This document shows positions 8,227 through 17,249 of a stretch of DNA of 64,000 bases, in pieces (the first letter of the stretch is position 1; the number at the start of each line of letters is the position of its first letter). Under the pieces are notes generated by a model. The model was not told the DNA's origin, did no database searches, and worked only from the letters and a program-made list of their open reading frames with translations. The stretch comes from Devosia sp. (GTDB lineage: Bacteria > Pseudomonadota > Alphaproteobacteria > Rhizobiales > Devosiaceae). The translations under genes were made by a program, and so were the position numbers. The stretch covers positions 1 to 64,000 of the forward strand of contig JAHCJW010000001.1 of NCBI GenBank assembly GCA_026126125.1. Reading direction: 5' to 3'.

Positions 8227-9264
8227 TCAGCCCGCCCGGGCGAATTGCGGGGCGGCGGGGGCCGCGGCGCCGCGCACGACGAAGGCGATGACGTCGGCCG
8301 AAGCGGGGTTGCGGAAGCCATGCATCAGGCCGACGGGCACGGTCAGGGTATCGCCTGCTCCCATGATGATGGCGCCGCCATCCCAGCTCACCTCCAGCGT
8401 GCCTGACTGCACGAAGATCACTTCCTGCTCGGCCCTGGCATGGGCCGCGATGGTGGCGCCGGTTTCGAGCTTGAGGCGGCGCAGGGTGAAATCATGCTGC
8501 CAATGGCCGATGATCGGGCCGGCCTTGATGCCGTCCTTGCCGTCCACATCGCCGATCACCGGGGCTTCCTCGACGCCTTCGCCGGCCAGCGCGGAATTGG
8601 GGTCGCCCTTGATGTCGGCGCCGCGGATGGCGAATTTGGCCAGTTCCGCCAGGGGCGGGGTCGCCAGTTCCTTGAGCTTTTCAGCGCTCGGAGGCTGTTC
8701 GAGTTCGGCCCCTTCAGGCACTTTCTCGCCCAGGGTCGTGTCGATCAGCTTGCCGCCCTTCAAGAGCTTGAGGCCGTAATCCTCGGCCATCTTGAAGACG
8801 CTGGGGGCCCAGACCACCTTGCCCGGATCGTCGTGGCCGAGCACGACGAAGAGAAAGCCGGTGCCCTCGTCGAGCTTTTCAAAGCCGCGGAACATATGGG
8901 TGGGCACGGTCGCCACATCCCCCGGACCGGCATCGATATAGCCATCGCTCTTGTCCGGCCCGAAGACGAAGCGCCACTTGCCGGTGTGGACGATGAAGGT
9001 TTCGGCGGTCAGATGGCTGTGCTGGGAATTGGTGCAGCCGAAAGGCTGGCGGGCCGCCCCGACATTGAAGCCATGCGCCTCGGGGATATGGACGACCTGC
9101 GCCGGGTTTTCGGAAACGCCCGGCCCGATAATGGTGAAATTTTCCTTGCGGTCCGAGCCGGGCGTGCGCGCGTCGATGAAGGCATTGCGCAGGCCCTTGA
9201 GGTCGGCATAGCGCACGAGGCGCTTTTCCATTTCGGCCTGGGTCCAAGTCTTGCTCTGGGTCAT
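8227..9264 (-). CDS. Bicupin protein, gentisate-dioxygenase-like
   Basis: 345-residue protein with two cupin domains. The first has a full metal-binding pattern, HSHLTAETF (His, His, Glu) followed by VPTHMFRGF (His). The second, AHARAEQEVIFVQSGTLEV and VPVGLMHGF, has only part of the set. The start ATG at 9264 follows an AAAGGGGA ribosome-binding site; the longer frame to 9336 runs through operator B and is rejected. The architecture recalls gentisate/1-hydroxy-2-naphthoate dioxygenases but also many bicupins of unknown activity, so a dioxygenase role is only one option. First gene of the cupin-RraA operon. Confidence 0.85.
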   Translation of the reverse strand: MTQSKTWTQAEMEKRLVRYADLKGLRNAFIDARTPGSDRKENFTIIGPGVSENPAQVVHIPEAHGFNVGAARQPFGCTNSQHSHLTAETFIVHTGKWRFVFGPDKSDGYIDAGPGDVATVPTHMFRGFEKLDEGTGFLFVVLGHDDPGKVVWAPSVFKMAEDYGLKLLKGGKLIDTTLGEKVPEGAELEQPPSAEKLKELATPPLAELAKFAIRGADIKGDPNSALAGEGVEEAPVIGDVDGKDGIKAGPIIGHWQHDFTLRRLKLETGATIAAHARAEQEVIFVQSGTLEVSWDGGAIIMGAGDTLTVPVGLMHGFRNPASADVIAFVVRGAAAPAAPQFARAG

Positions 9265-9299
9265 GATGACATCCCCTTTCCAATAACAGGATAGCATTT

Positions 9300-9315
9300 T
9301 TGCATTCGTATGCAA
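9300..9315. promoter_or_regulatory. LacI-type operator B
   Basis: TTGCATTCGTATGCAA, a CG-centred palindrome with one mismatch, 36 bases upstream of the bicupin start and downstream of the lacI stop. It is identical to the second site of the pair in front of the ABC transporter (18600-18615). Confidence 0.72.
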
Positions 9316-9360
9316 TATGGATCGCAAAGAGGGCAACAGCGTGTCGCGCCCGTCATGGCG

Positions 9361-10431
9361 TCAGCTCTTGCTCGGTTTGTAGAGGCGCCGGCCGTCGACT
9401 TCGACGATGCCGGTCTTGGGCAGGCGGGCCGAGGTGCGCACGACCAGTTCGCCATTGAGAATGCGGTGTTCGGCCTCGATTTCGCCGCTCGAAATCTGTT
9501 CCATCAGGATGCTCACCGTAGCTTCCACCATGCGCTTGATCGGCTGGGTCATGCTGGTAATGCCATAAGAGGTCCAGCGGGCCGGCCCCACATCGTCATA
9601 GCCGACGATGGAAATATCCTGGGGGATCGCAAGGCCGAATTCGTAGCGCGCCACATCCATCACCGCCACGGCCATGTGGTCGTTGGCAACGAACAGCGCC
9701 TCGGGGCGGTCGGGCCGCGCGAAGATCTTGCGAGCCGCTGCCTCGGCCTCGGCGCGGTCATAATTGCCCACTTCGACGATGATGTCGTCATATCCCGCCT
9801 CGGCCAGGGCCTCGCGATAGCCGGCGAAGCGGTCGCGATTGGTGGAGGAGCTTTCCAGGCCCGAAATATAGCCGAAACTCTTGTGCCCGCCGGCAAGGAG
9901 AAATTCGCCGATGCGGCGGCCGCCTTCGCGGTTGCGTGTGGTGACGCTGGAAACGGCGTCGCGCTCGGTCGTGCGGTTAAACAGCACCACCGGAATGCCG
10001 GCCGCCGCGCATTCCTCGGAGAGTTCGGAAGAGAGCGAGGTGGAGGCCAGAACGATACCATCGACGCGATATTGCATCAGTTGGTCGAAAACCGGGTCGC
10101 TGTTGCGGTCGATAAAGCCGGTAAAAAGCAGGAGCCGGTAATTCTCCTTGACCAGCAGCCGCCCCAATTCCTCGAGCACGTCGGGGTAAAACAGGTTTTC
10201 CAGATACGCCATCACCACCGCGATGATGCGCGAGCGGTTGGTGATCAGCGAGCGGGCGATGGCATTGGGGCGATAGCCAAGTTCCTTGGCGGCGGCCAGA
10301 ACCTTGGCGCGGGTCTTTGGGGCGATGGAGGCGCCGGGGGTGAAGGTGCGTGACACGGCGGATTGCGACACGCCCGCGCGGCGCGCCACCTGGGAAGACG
10401 TCACGCCGGGCTTTTTTACTCCGCTGTCCAT
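9361..10431 (-). CDS. LacI family transcriptional regulator
   Basis: 356-residue LacI-type repressor with an N-terminal helix-turn-helix (about residues 10-56, SSQVARRAGVSQSAVSRTF and the hinge helix GYRPNAIARSL) and a periplasmic-binding-protein-like effector domain. The gene overlaps the upstream SDR gene by 16 bases and is the last gene of the hisD2-SDR-lacI operon, which has operator C at its head, so it probably autoregulates. It is the only LacI protein in the window and lies amid five CG-centred palindromes, making it the natural owner of those sites. Confidence 0.93.
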   Translation of the reverse strand: MDSGVKKPGVTSSQVARRAGVSQSAVSRTFTPGASIAPKTRAKVLAAAKELGYRPNAIARSLITNRSRIIAVVMAYLENLFYPDVLEELGRLLVKENYRLLLFTGFIDRNSDPVFDQLMQYRVDGIVLASTSLSSELSEECAAAGIPVVLFNRTTERDAVSSVTTRNREGGRRIGEFLLAGGHKSFGYISGLESSSTNRDRFAGYREALAEAGYDDIIVEVGNYDRAEAEAAARKIFARPDRPEALFVANDHMAVAVMDVARYEFGLAIPQDISIVGYDDVGPARWTSYGITSMTQPIKRMVEATVSILMEQISSGEIEAEHRILNGELVVRTSARLPKTGIVEVDGRRLYKPSKS

Positions 10432-11180
10432 CCACCATCCACCAAGAGCGCCGTGCCGGTAATCAGCGCGGCGGCGTCCGAGGCCAGAAAAACAATGGGC
10501 CCCATTATGTCTTCCACCCGGCCCAAGCGTCCCAATTTGATCTTGGACAGAACCCAGGAACGGAAATCGGGATCTTCCAGGTTCCGGGCCGTCAACTCGG
10601 TTTCGATAAAGGTCGGGCAGACCGTATTCACCCGAATATTGCTGGCGCCGAGCTCGATGGCCATGGCTTTCGTCAAGCCTTCAACAGCATGTTTGCTGGC
10701 GGCATAGACGGCGCGGCTGGGCCCGCCGACATGGCCCATCTGGGAGGAGACATTGATGATCGAACCGCTCTCTCCCACCGATTGCAACCTGCCGACCACC
10801 GCCTGCGACACGAACAGAGTGGCGGCGAGGTTGAGCTGCATCACCGCCTGATAGTCGGGTGCGGTGATGCCGGCAAGCGGGGTATGGCGCGCCGTGCCGG
10901 CCGAATTGACCAGCACATGGAAGGGTGCGCTGTCCGCGACAAAGGCGCGAACGGCGTCGAAATCGGTGATGTCGATGGCAACGCCCTCGGCGGCGAGGCC
11001 GGCATCGGCCATGGCATTGACCACGCGCTCGACATCTTCTGCCGTGCGCGCCGCCAGCGTCACCTGGGCGCCGGCCTCGGCCAGGGCCACGGACGCGCCC
11101 AGACCGATGCCGCGGGTTCCTCCGGTGACCAGGGCCCGCTTGCCCTCGAGGCGAAAGGTCGGCGTGCGAGGCAGTTGCAT
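10416..11180 (-). CDS. SDR family oxidoreductase
   Basis: Short-chain dehydrogenase of 254 residues with TGGTRGIG at 19-26, NSAG near 92, a serine in INVSS near 145 and catalytic Y159/K163 (YAASK). It ends in ALLVDGG, as FabG-like enzymes do. Its ATG immediately follows the TAG of the hisD-like gene, and its end overlaps lacI, so it is the middle gene of a three-gene operon behind operator C. In HpsN-type pathways HisD-family enzymes work with separate alcohol dehydrogenases, so this SDR may perform a companion oxidation or epimerisation. Substrate unknown. Confidence 0.9.
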   Translation of the reverse strand: MQLPRTPTFRLEGKRALVTGGTRGIGLGASVALAEAGAQVTLAARTAEDVERVVNAMADAGLAAEGVAIDITDFDAVRAFVADSAPFHVLVNSAGTARHTPLAGITAPDYQAVMQLNLAATLFVSQAVVGRLQSVGESGSIINVSSQMGHVGGPSRAVYAASKHAVEGLTKAMAIELGASNIRVNTVCPTFIETELTARNLEDPDFRSWVLSKIKLGRLGRVEDIMGPIVFLASDAAALITGTALLVDGGWTAE

Positions 11181-12506
11181 CTATTCGGCCGCCTTGCGCG
11201 GCGCGGCCGCCGTGCCATAGGGCACGTTGCGTCCGCCATAGCGGCGCACCCGGATATTGGCCTGTTCGGCGTGGCCGACAAAGCCTTCGAGCATCGACAG
11301 GCGCGAACCATATTCGCCGATCATGGCCGAGGCCTCATCGCTCGTCACGGTTTGCCATGTGCAGGTCTTCATGAATTTCCCCACCCAGAGGCCGCCGGTA
11401 TAGCGCGCCGCCTTCATCGTGGGGAGGGTGTGATTGGTGCCGATCACCTTGTCGCCATAGGCGACATTGGTGCGCGGCCCGAGGAACAGCGCGCCATAAT
11501 TGGAAAGGTTGTCGCGGAACCACATGTCCCGGTCGGTCATCACCTGCACATGTTCCGAGGCGATGCGGTCGGCCTCGGCCAGCATTTCCTCGTAACTGTC
11601 GCAGACGATCACCTCGCCGAACTCGGCCCAGGACTTTTTGGCGATGTCAGCCGTCGGCAGAATGGTGAGCAGGCGCTCGATCTCGGCCATCGTATCGCGC
11701 GCCAGCTTTTCCGAATTGGTGAGCAGGATCGCGGGGCTCGTCGGACCATGTTCGGCCTGGCCGAGAAGATCGGTGGCGCACAGTTCGCCGTCGACGGTCT
11801 CATCGGCAATGACCAGGGTTTCGGTCGGACCGGCGAAAAGGTCGATACCGACACGCCCATAAAGCTGGCGCTTGGCTTCGGCGACAAAGGCATTGCCGGG
11901 GCCGACCAGCATATCCACCGGCTCGATCGTTTCGGTGCCGATGGCCATGGCGCCGATGGCCTGGATGCCGCCGAGCACATAGATTTCGTCGGCGCCGGCC
12001 ATGGCTTGCGCGGCGACGATGGCCGGGGCGGGCTTGCCGTTGAAGGGCGGCGCGCAAGTGATGACGCGCGGACAGCCCGCCACCTTGGCGGTCAGCACCG
12101 ACATATGGGCCGAGGCGAGCAGCGGATATTTGCCGCCCGGCACGTAGCAGCCCACGGTGTTGATCGGCACATGTTTATGGCCCAGGGTCACGCCCGGCAG
12201 CGTCTCGACTTCGAGGTCGAGCATGGTGTCCTTTTGCTTTTGTGCAAAATTGCGCACCTGGGTCTGGGCGAATTCAATATCGCGCAGGTCCTGTTCGCTC
12301 AGCTGGGCGAGGCATTGGTCGATCTCGCTCTGGCTGAGGCGAAAATCCGCGCGGTCCCATTTGTCGAACTTTACCGACAATTCGCGCACTGCGGCGTCGC
12401 CGCGCTTTTCGATATCGCCCAGAATGGCCTCGACGGTGGCGCGGACCTGACGATCGGCCTCCGCCCGCTCCTCGACATCCTTACCGCGCTTCAACCAGAC
12501 TGGCAT
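11181..12506 (-). CDS. Histidinol dehydrogenase family protein (HpsN-like, paralogue 2)
   Basis: HisD-family dehydrogenase, 441 residues. QAEH, SEH, the Asp of [10 protein letters not shown] and the His of GFVGHAEQ keep the zinc and catalytic set. MPVWLKRG at the N-terminus and KFMKTCTWQ near the C-terminus match the catabolic branch that includes sulfopropanediol 3-dehydrogenase HpsN rather than biosynthetic HisD. Start ATG at 12506 with AAGGGA 8 bases upstream. First gene of hisD2-SDR-lacI, with operator C 33 bases before the start. Predicted to oxidise a primary alcohol to a carboxylate with 2 NAD+. The two HisD paralogues of this regulon are clearly divergent from each other, so they probably act on different intermediates. 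Confidence 0.9.
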   Translation of the reverse strand: MPVWLKRGKDVEERAEADRQVRATVEAILGDIEKRGDAAVRELSVKFDKWDRADFRLSQSEIDQCLAQLSEQDLRDIEFAQTQVRNFAQKQKDTMLDLEVETLPGVTLGHKHVPINTVGCYVPGGKYPLLASAHMSVLTAKVAGCPRVITCAPPFNGKPAPAIVAAQAMAGADEIYVLGGIQAIGAMAIGTETIEPVDMLVGPGNAFVAEAKRQLYGRVGIDLFAGPTETLVIADETVDGELCATDLLGQAEHGPTSPAILLTNSEKLARDTMAEIERLLTILPTADIAKKSWAEFGEVIVCDSYEEMLAEADRIASEHVQVMTDRDMWFRDNLSNYGALFLGPRTNVAYGDKVIGTNHTLPTMKAARYTGGLWVGKFMKTCTWQTVTSDEASAMIGEYGSRLSMLEGFVGHAEQANIRVRRYGGRNVPYGTAAAPRKAAE

Positions 12507-12538
12507 GGGAGGTTCCCTTCTCTACGAACTGAATGCTA

Positions 12539-12554
12539 CTGCATACGTATGCAA
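12539..12554. promoter_or_regulatory. LacI-type operator C
   Basis: CTGCATACGTATGCAA, containing the perfect 14-bp palindrome TGCATACGTATGCA (12540-12553). It sits 33 bases upstream of the hisD2-SDR-lacI operon and is expected to make lacI autoregulated. Confidence 0.75.
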
Positions 12555-12588
12555 AAATGCAAGATCAAGCCTGCGACTTTTTTCCGGC

Positions 12589-14103
12589 TCAAGCGGGTAT
12601 GGGGGGGCGTTGCAGGCTGAAATCGGTGGCCAGCTCGAAAGCATGGCCGACCTGGACGATCCGGGCTTCATCGTCGTGACGGCCGATGATCTGCATGCCG
12701 ATGGGCAAGCCGTCATGAAAGCCGACCGGCAGGGCGAGGACCGGATGACCCGAAACATTGAAGCCGATGGTCCGCATCGGCGTCCACACCGCTTCCTTTT
12801 CAAATGGGGCGGCCGGCAGCGCCGTGGTCAGCGCGCCCACCGTCACGATGACGTCATGGCGATCGAGCAGCGCATCGATGGCGGCGCGGAAGCGGCGACC
12901 CTCCGCCCGCGCGGCGTCCAGCTCCGTCTCGGAGATGGTCAGGCCGCCCGCGAGGCTGAGGAAAGTGCGCCGCCCATAGGCCTCGGGGGTCCGGCGCAGC
13001 GCCTCGGCATGGAGGCGGAAACTTTCCGCGTGGAGGATGGCGGCCACCGCCACTTCGATGCGGGGGTAATCGGGCATGTCGATTTCCGAAACCGTCATGC
13101 CGAGCCCCGAGAGAACCGACACGGCGGCGTCCATCGCCGCGATCACTTCGGGCATGGCCTGGGGGTCGCGCACGAACCAGTCCCGCGCATAACCAAGTCG
13201 TAACCCGGTGAGCGGTTCGTCGCGCCGGATGCTAACAGTCTGTTGCCCAACTCGCCCCGCCAGCGCATCGAATGTCAACGCGGCTTCCGCGACGCTGGCG
13301 CTGATCGGGCCGACATGGTCGAGGCTGGGCGCCAGCGCCAGAACGCCATCGGTGGGCACCGTCCCGAAAGTGGGTTTGAGACCGACTGTGCCGCAATAAA
13401 AGCTCGGCCCGCGCACCGAGCCGCCCGTATCGGTGCCGACCGCGCTTCGCACCAGCCCTCCCGCTACCGCCGCCGCGCAGCCGGAGGAGGAGCCACCGGT
13501 TATATGATTGAGATTCCAAGGGTTTTTGGCCGGCGGAAACAGGCCGTTCTTGTCGGGACCGACCGTCGCCCATTCATAGGTGGCCAGCTTGCCGATGATG
13601 ATGGCTCCGGCCATCCGCAGCCGCTCGACCACCAATGCATCCCGTGCCGCCACGGCCTTGGCGCGACCCGGTGCATTGGCCGTGGTCGGCACACCGGCGA
13701 CGTCGATCAAGTCCTTGATTGCAATAGGAATACCATGGAGCGGCCCGCGATCCACGCCACTCGCCAATTCCTCGTCCGCCCGCGCCGCCGCCGCCAAGGC
13801 GCTTTCCGACAGCACCTGATAAAACGACAAAAAAGCCGGGTCGCGCCGGGCAATCCGGGCCAGCGTCGCCGCCGTCAGTTCTTTCGCCGTCAGCCGGCCA
13901 GAGCGCAACCGGGCGCCCAGTTCAATAATCGACAGATCCGGCAGGCCCGGATCGGGTTCTCCCTCTCCAGCCGGCAGGGTGGAGAGGCCATCGTGCATCC
14001 AGCCGACGAGTTTGAAAAGACTGGCCTTTTCCGTCTGCGACAATGCGAGGCCGGCCTCTTTCAGCGCCGCCTCGAAGCGCCCCTCGAACCCGTCTTCCGC
14101 CAT
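12589..14103 (-). CDS. Amidase signature family amidase
   Basis: Amidase-signature hydrolase of 504 residues, cytoplasmic. The Ser-Ser-Lys triad is visible as K130 in PIAIKD, the cis-serine in GGSSSG (203-208) and nucleophile S229 in TDTGGSVRGPS. The ATG at 14103 overlaps the stop of the preceding ABC ATPase gene (TGATG), so it is the last gene of the importer operon that begins at 18488 and lies under operators D1/D2. An amide-bond hydrolase coupled to a sugar-type importer suggests that the imported molecule carries an amide, or that one arises during breakdown. AtzF, GatA and indole-acetamide hydrolase are in the same family, but nothing points to those activities. Confidence 0.9.
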   Translation of the reverse strand: MAEDGFEGRFEAALKEAGLALSQTEKASLFKLVGWMHDGLSTLPAGEGEPDPGLPDLSIIELGARLRSGRLTAKELTAATLARIARRDPAFLSFYQVLSESALAAAARADEELASGVDRGPLHGIPIAIKDLIDVAGVPTTANAPGRAKAVAARDALVVERLRMAGAIIIGKLATYEWATVGPDKNGLFPPAKNPWNLNHITGGSSSGCAAAVAGGLVRSAVGTDTGGSVRGPSFYCGTVGLKPTFGTVPTDGVLALAPSLDHVGPISASVAEAALTFDALAGRVGQQTVSIRRDEPLTGLRLGYARDWFVRDPQAMPEVIAAMDAAVSVLSGLGMTVSEIDMPDYPRIEVAVAAILHAESFRLHAEALRRTPEAYGRRTFLSLAGGLTISETELDAARAEGRRFRAAIDALLDRHDVIVTVGALTTALPAAPFEKEAVWTPMRTIGFNVSGHPVLALPVGFHDGLPIGMQIIGRHDDEARIVQVGHAFELATDFSLQRPPIPA

Positions 14104-15161
14104 CACAGGCCCCCGCCGATCCGGGCGCCGGTTGTGTGATCGAAGAGGTGGCAGGCGGCGGCAGGAATGGCGATACGCGCCACCTCGCCGATTTCGGCCC
14201 GATAGTCCTTGCCGACCTTGATGGAGATCAGTTCCCCGCCGACGCGCAGGGACAGCATGGTGGCTTCGCCGAGAAGCTCCACGGTGTAGATCGGAGCCTC
14301 GATCTGTCCTCCAGTTTCGGCAAGAGTCGCGTCCTCGGCGCGAAAGCCCAATGTTACCGGGCCTTTAGCGGCTGGTGTCAGACCTTCGACGCGGATGCCG
14401 TCGCCAGAGAACACGCCGTTTTCGAGCTCGCCCTGGATCAGGTTCATGGCCGGCGAGCCGATGAAACTGGCGACGAACGTATTGGCCGGGCGATCATAGA
14501 TTTCCATGGGCGTGCCAACCTGCTGCACGACGCCCTTGTTCATCACCACCACCCGATCGGCCAAGGTCATGGCCTCGATCTGGTCATGGGTCACATAGAT
14601 GGTGGTGGTTTTCAGCGTATGATGCAGGTTCTTGATCTGCGCCCGGGTCGAGACGCGCAGCTTGGCGTCGAGATTGGACAGCGGCTCATCCATGAGGAAG
14701 GCGTTGGGCTCGCGCACGATGGCACGGGCCAGGGCCACGCGCTGGCGCTGGCCGCCGGACAAGGCCGCCGGGCGGCGCTCGAGGAAAGGCTCGAGCTCGA
14801 CCATGCGCGCTGCCTTCATCACCCGCTCATGATGTTGATCCTGCGGGATTTTTCGTACTTTGAGGGGAAAGCGGATATTCTCGTAGACGGTCATGTTCGG
14901 ATAAAGGCCATAGCTCTGGAACACCATGGAAATATCGCGATCCTTGGGTTCGAGCTTGTTGACCAGCCGATCCCCGATCCAGATTTCGCCTTCGGTGATT
15001 TCCTCCAGTCCGGCGATCATGCGCATGGTCGTGGTCTTGCCGCAGCCCGAGGGGCCGAGCAGGACCAAAAATTCCTGGTCGGCGATGTCGAGACTGAAAT
15101 TGTCGACGCCGACGAAATTGCTCCAGCGCTTGGAAACGTTCTTGAGACGGATCTGGGCCAT
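14103..15161 (-). CDS. ugpC: Carbohydrate-type ABC transporter ATP-binding protein
   Basis: MalK/UgpC/MsmK-type ATPase of 352 residues: Walker A GPSGCGKT at 36-43, signature [15 protein letters not shown], Walker B AFLMDEPLSNLD, switch histidine in YVTHDQIEAM, and a C-terminal TOBE-type regulatory domain. It energises the two permeases encoded just upstream (6-base gap) and is coupled to the amidase downstream by TGATG. The symbol marks family membership only; there is no evidence for glycerol-3-phosphate transport. Confidence 0.92.
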   Translation of the reverse strand: MAQIRLKNVSKRWSNFVGVDNFSLDIADQEFLVLLGPSGCGKTTTMRMIAGLEEITEGEIWIGDRLVNKLEPKDRDISMVFQSYGLYPNMTVYENIRFPLKVRKIPQDQHHERVMKAARMVELEPFLERRPAALSGGQRQRVALARAIVREPNAFLMDEPLSNLDAKLRVSTRAQIKNLHHTLKTTTIYVTHDQIEAMTLADRVVVMNKGVVQQVGTPMEIYDRPANTFVASFIGSPAMNLIQGELENGVFSGDGIRVEGLTPAAKGPVTLGFRAEDATLAETGGQIEAPIYTVELLGEATMLSLRVGGELISIKVGKDYRAEIGEVARIAIPAAACHLFDHTTGARIGGGL

Positions 15162-15167
15162 GGATGA

Positions 15168-16055
15168 CTACCCCTTGACGGCGCCGGCGGTCAGGCCGCT
15201 GACGATCTGGCGTTGGAAGAAGAGAACGAGAATAAAGAGCGGCACAGTGGCCGAAACCACGGCGGCCACGGCATACATGACATTGCCGGTTTCCTGGATA
15301 GAGCCCAGGAAACTCGAGATTTTCGGCACCATGGTCTGGTTTTCGGCGCTGAGCAGCATGGCCGTAACGGCAAAGTCGTTATAGCCGAGCAGGAAGCTGA
15401 ACAGGCCCGTCGTCACCACCCCCGGCCACATGACCGGAATGATGACCATGCGGAACGCCTGGAAGCGCGTGCAGCCGTCGACCATGGCGCTTTCGTCGAG
15501 ATCCTTGGGGATCGAGAGGAAGAAAGAGTGCAGCATCCAGAGCGTGAAGGGCTGGTTGATGGCCACCAGGACGATGATCGAGGTCGGTAGCACGCCCCAG
15601 ATATTGAGCTGGAAGAAGGGCAGCAGATAGCCTGAAACCAGGGTGATATGGGGCATGGCGCGGAACACCAGTGCCGCGATGAGGATCCAGAAGGCATAAT
15701 TGCGGCCCGAGCGCGCCAGGGCATAGCCGCCCAGGGTGCCGAGGGTGAGGGAAATGATGGTGACGCAGAGCGTGACGATGATCGTATTGCCGGCGGCGCG
15801 CCAGAAATCGCGCAGCACCCAGGCGCCATAATAGCCCGCGCCGGTAAAGGCTTCGCCGGTCTGGCGAATGGTATTGGTGCCGAAAATCGCGTTCCACCAG
15901 CTGTCGCGGGAGAAGAAATCCGCCTCGACCTTGAACGATCCCCAGACCGTCCAGAAGAAAGGCATGGCGGCGAGAATCATCCAGAGAATGATGAAGGCAT
16001 AGATGATCAGCGAGAGCGCGATGGGGCGCTTATGGGTCAGGGGTTCCGACATCAT
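15168..16055 (-). CDS. Carbohydrate-type ABC transporter permease (MalG-like)
   Basis: Inner-membrane permease of about 295 residues with six predicted hydrophobic segments and the EAA-loop (ESAMVDGCTRFQAFRMVIIP) that docks the ATPase. A GTG at 16058 and an ATG at 16052 are also possible; the ATG at 16055 overlapping the upstream stop (TGATG) is preferred. Forms the heteromeric channel with the preceding permease. Confidence 0.9.
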   Translation of the reverse strand: MMSEPLTHKRPIALSLIIYAFIILWMILAAMPFFWTVWGSFKVEADFFSRDSWWNAIFGTNTIRQTGEAFTGAGYYGAWVLRDFWRAAGNTIIVTLCVTIISLTLGTLGGYALARSGRNYAFWILIAALVFRAMPHITLVSGYLLPFFQLNIWGVLPTSIIVLVAINQPFTLWMLHSFFLSIPKDLDESAMVDGCTRFQAFRMVIIPVMWPGVVTTGLFSFLLGYNDFAVTAMLLSAENQTMVPKISSFLGSIQETGNVMYAVAAVVSATVPLFILVLFFQRQIVSGLTAGAVKG

Positions 16056-17086
16056 CACACCGCCTTGTGCTTGAATTCGCGCCAGGTGCGGATCAGCACC
16101 GGCAAGAGGAGAATGACCACTCCGATAATGGTCAGGACCGAGGTGGCGCCGGCCGAGCCGAATTGCTGGGCGTCGCCAGAGAGATCATTGTAGATCAGCC
16201 AGCTTAGCGAGGTGGCATTGGCATCGGCGGAGAAGCCGACAATGGGCTCGAAGACGCGGAAATTGTCCATCAGCTGCACCAGGGCGACGAAGGTGGCGAG
16301 CGGGGCGAGATGGGGGATGATGACGTAGCGAATACGTTCCCAGCGCGAGGCGCCGTCGATCATCGCCGATTCCAGCGTATCGCCCGGCACGGTCTGAAGG
16401 CCGGCATAAAAGACCACGAAGGAAAACGGGGCATTGGTCCAGACGCCGTAAACGAGGAGCGCGATCCAAGTCAGCGGGGGCGAAGCGCGCAGGGACAGGG
16501 TCGGGTCGTTGAAAATATGCTGGATGGTGGCGCCGAGAATGCCGTTGGGGCTCAACATCCAATAGAGGATCAGCGAGCCGACAAGGGGCGTGATGATCAT
16601 TGGCAGCAGCGAGAAGAAAATGATCGGCCCCTTGGTGACTTTGGGCAGAGCATTGACCGCCAGGGCAATGGCAAAGCCCAGCACCATGGCGAGCGGGGTC
16701 ACCACGAAACAATAGACAAGGGTAAAAATCAGCGCCTTGTAGAAGGGCAGGTTGAAGATCAGCGCAACCTTTTCGCCAAAGCCGCGCTCGCTCGACAGGA
16801 TGGCGCCGAGTTCATTGGTGGCCAGATGCGCGCGATTGAAATAGGTGCCCAGGCCATTGAAGCGGCCAAGGGGCTGCTCGCGCTGCAATTGGGTGGTGGC
16901 TGCCGTGTCGACGCGCAATTCCTTGGTACAGCCGCCGAAAGGCTGGCAGTTCTCGACCTCCACCATGACCCGCTCATGGGCGACATAGAGGGACTGCACC
17001 ACCACCGAGACGATCGGCAGGGCGATGAACAGCACCATGGCGATCAGCGATGGCAGAATGAAAGCAAAGAAGGTCTTATTCGGCAT
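16055..17086 (-). CDS. Carbohydrate-type ABC transporter permease (MalF/UgpA-like)
   Basis: Inner-membrane permease, 343 residues. ATG at 17086 is preceded by TTGAGGAGG, which fixes the start against the longer frame to 17149. The EAA motif is ESAMIDGASRWERIRYVIIP. Between the first and second hydrophobic segments there is a long soluble insertion (about residues 25-105, with two cysteines in NCQPFGGC), larger than in most UgpA-type proteins and presumably periplasmic. It pairs with the following permease. Confidence 0.9.
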   Translation of the reverse strand: MPNKTFFAFILPSLIAMVLFIALPIVSVVVQSLYVAHERVMVEVENCQPFGGCTKELRVDTAATTQLQREQPLGRFNGLGTYFNRAHLATNELGAILSSERGFGEKVALIFNLPFYKALIFTLVYCFVVTPLAMVLGFAIALAVNALPKVTKGPIIFFSLLPMIITPLVGSLILYWMLSPNGILGATIQHIFNDPTLSLRASPPLTWIALLVYGVWTNAPFSFVVFYAGLQTVPGDTLESAMIDGASRWERIRYVIIPHLAPLATFVALVQLMDNFRVFEPIVGFSADANATSLSWLIYNDLSGDAQQFGSAGATSVLTIIGVVILLLPVLIRTWREFKHKAV

Positions 17087-17204
17087 GCCTGCCTCCTCAA
17101 ACGCGTCGCTTCTCTGGGTTAGCATGCGGCCGCTTGTTGCCAAGCGCAAAGCAAATGCATGATTGCCGGCGCCGCCTCGTGAGGCCTATGGCGCATCCGG
17201 TTGT

Positions 17205-17226
17205 CCCTCCCCGCTTGCGGGGAGGG
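17205..17226 (-). terminator. Intercistronic hairpin after the binding-protein gene
   Basis: Perfect inverted repeat CCCTCCCCGC/GCGGGGAGGG, 24 bases after the solute-binding-protein stop and before the permease genes. It has no long U-tract, so it probably stabilises the abundant binding-protein mRNA or attenuates read-through, a common arrangement in ABC importer operons. Confidence 0.6.
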
Positions 17227-17249
17227 AAGGCTTGTTTCAAGGCAGAAGC

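Noticed and set aside
6142..12506. The two HisD-family genes as histidine biosynthesis genes
   Set aside because: No other his genes nearby, presence of two divergent copies, catabolic neighbours, LacI-type operators, and the HpsN-like sequence pattern argue for non-biosynthetic roles.
10350..12620. Long open frame (about 756 codons) on the plus strand
   Set aside because: Antisense to the lacI, SDR and hisD2 genes; composition is rich in Gly/His/Arg with no domain, as expected for a shadow of high-GC genes.
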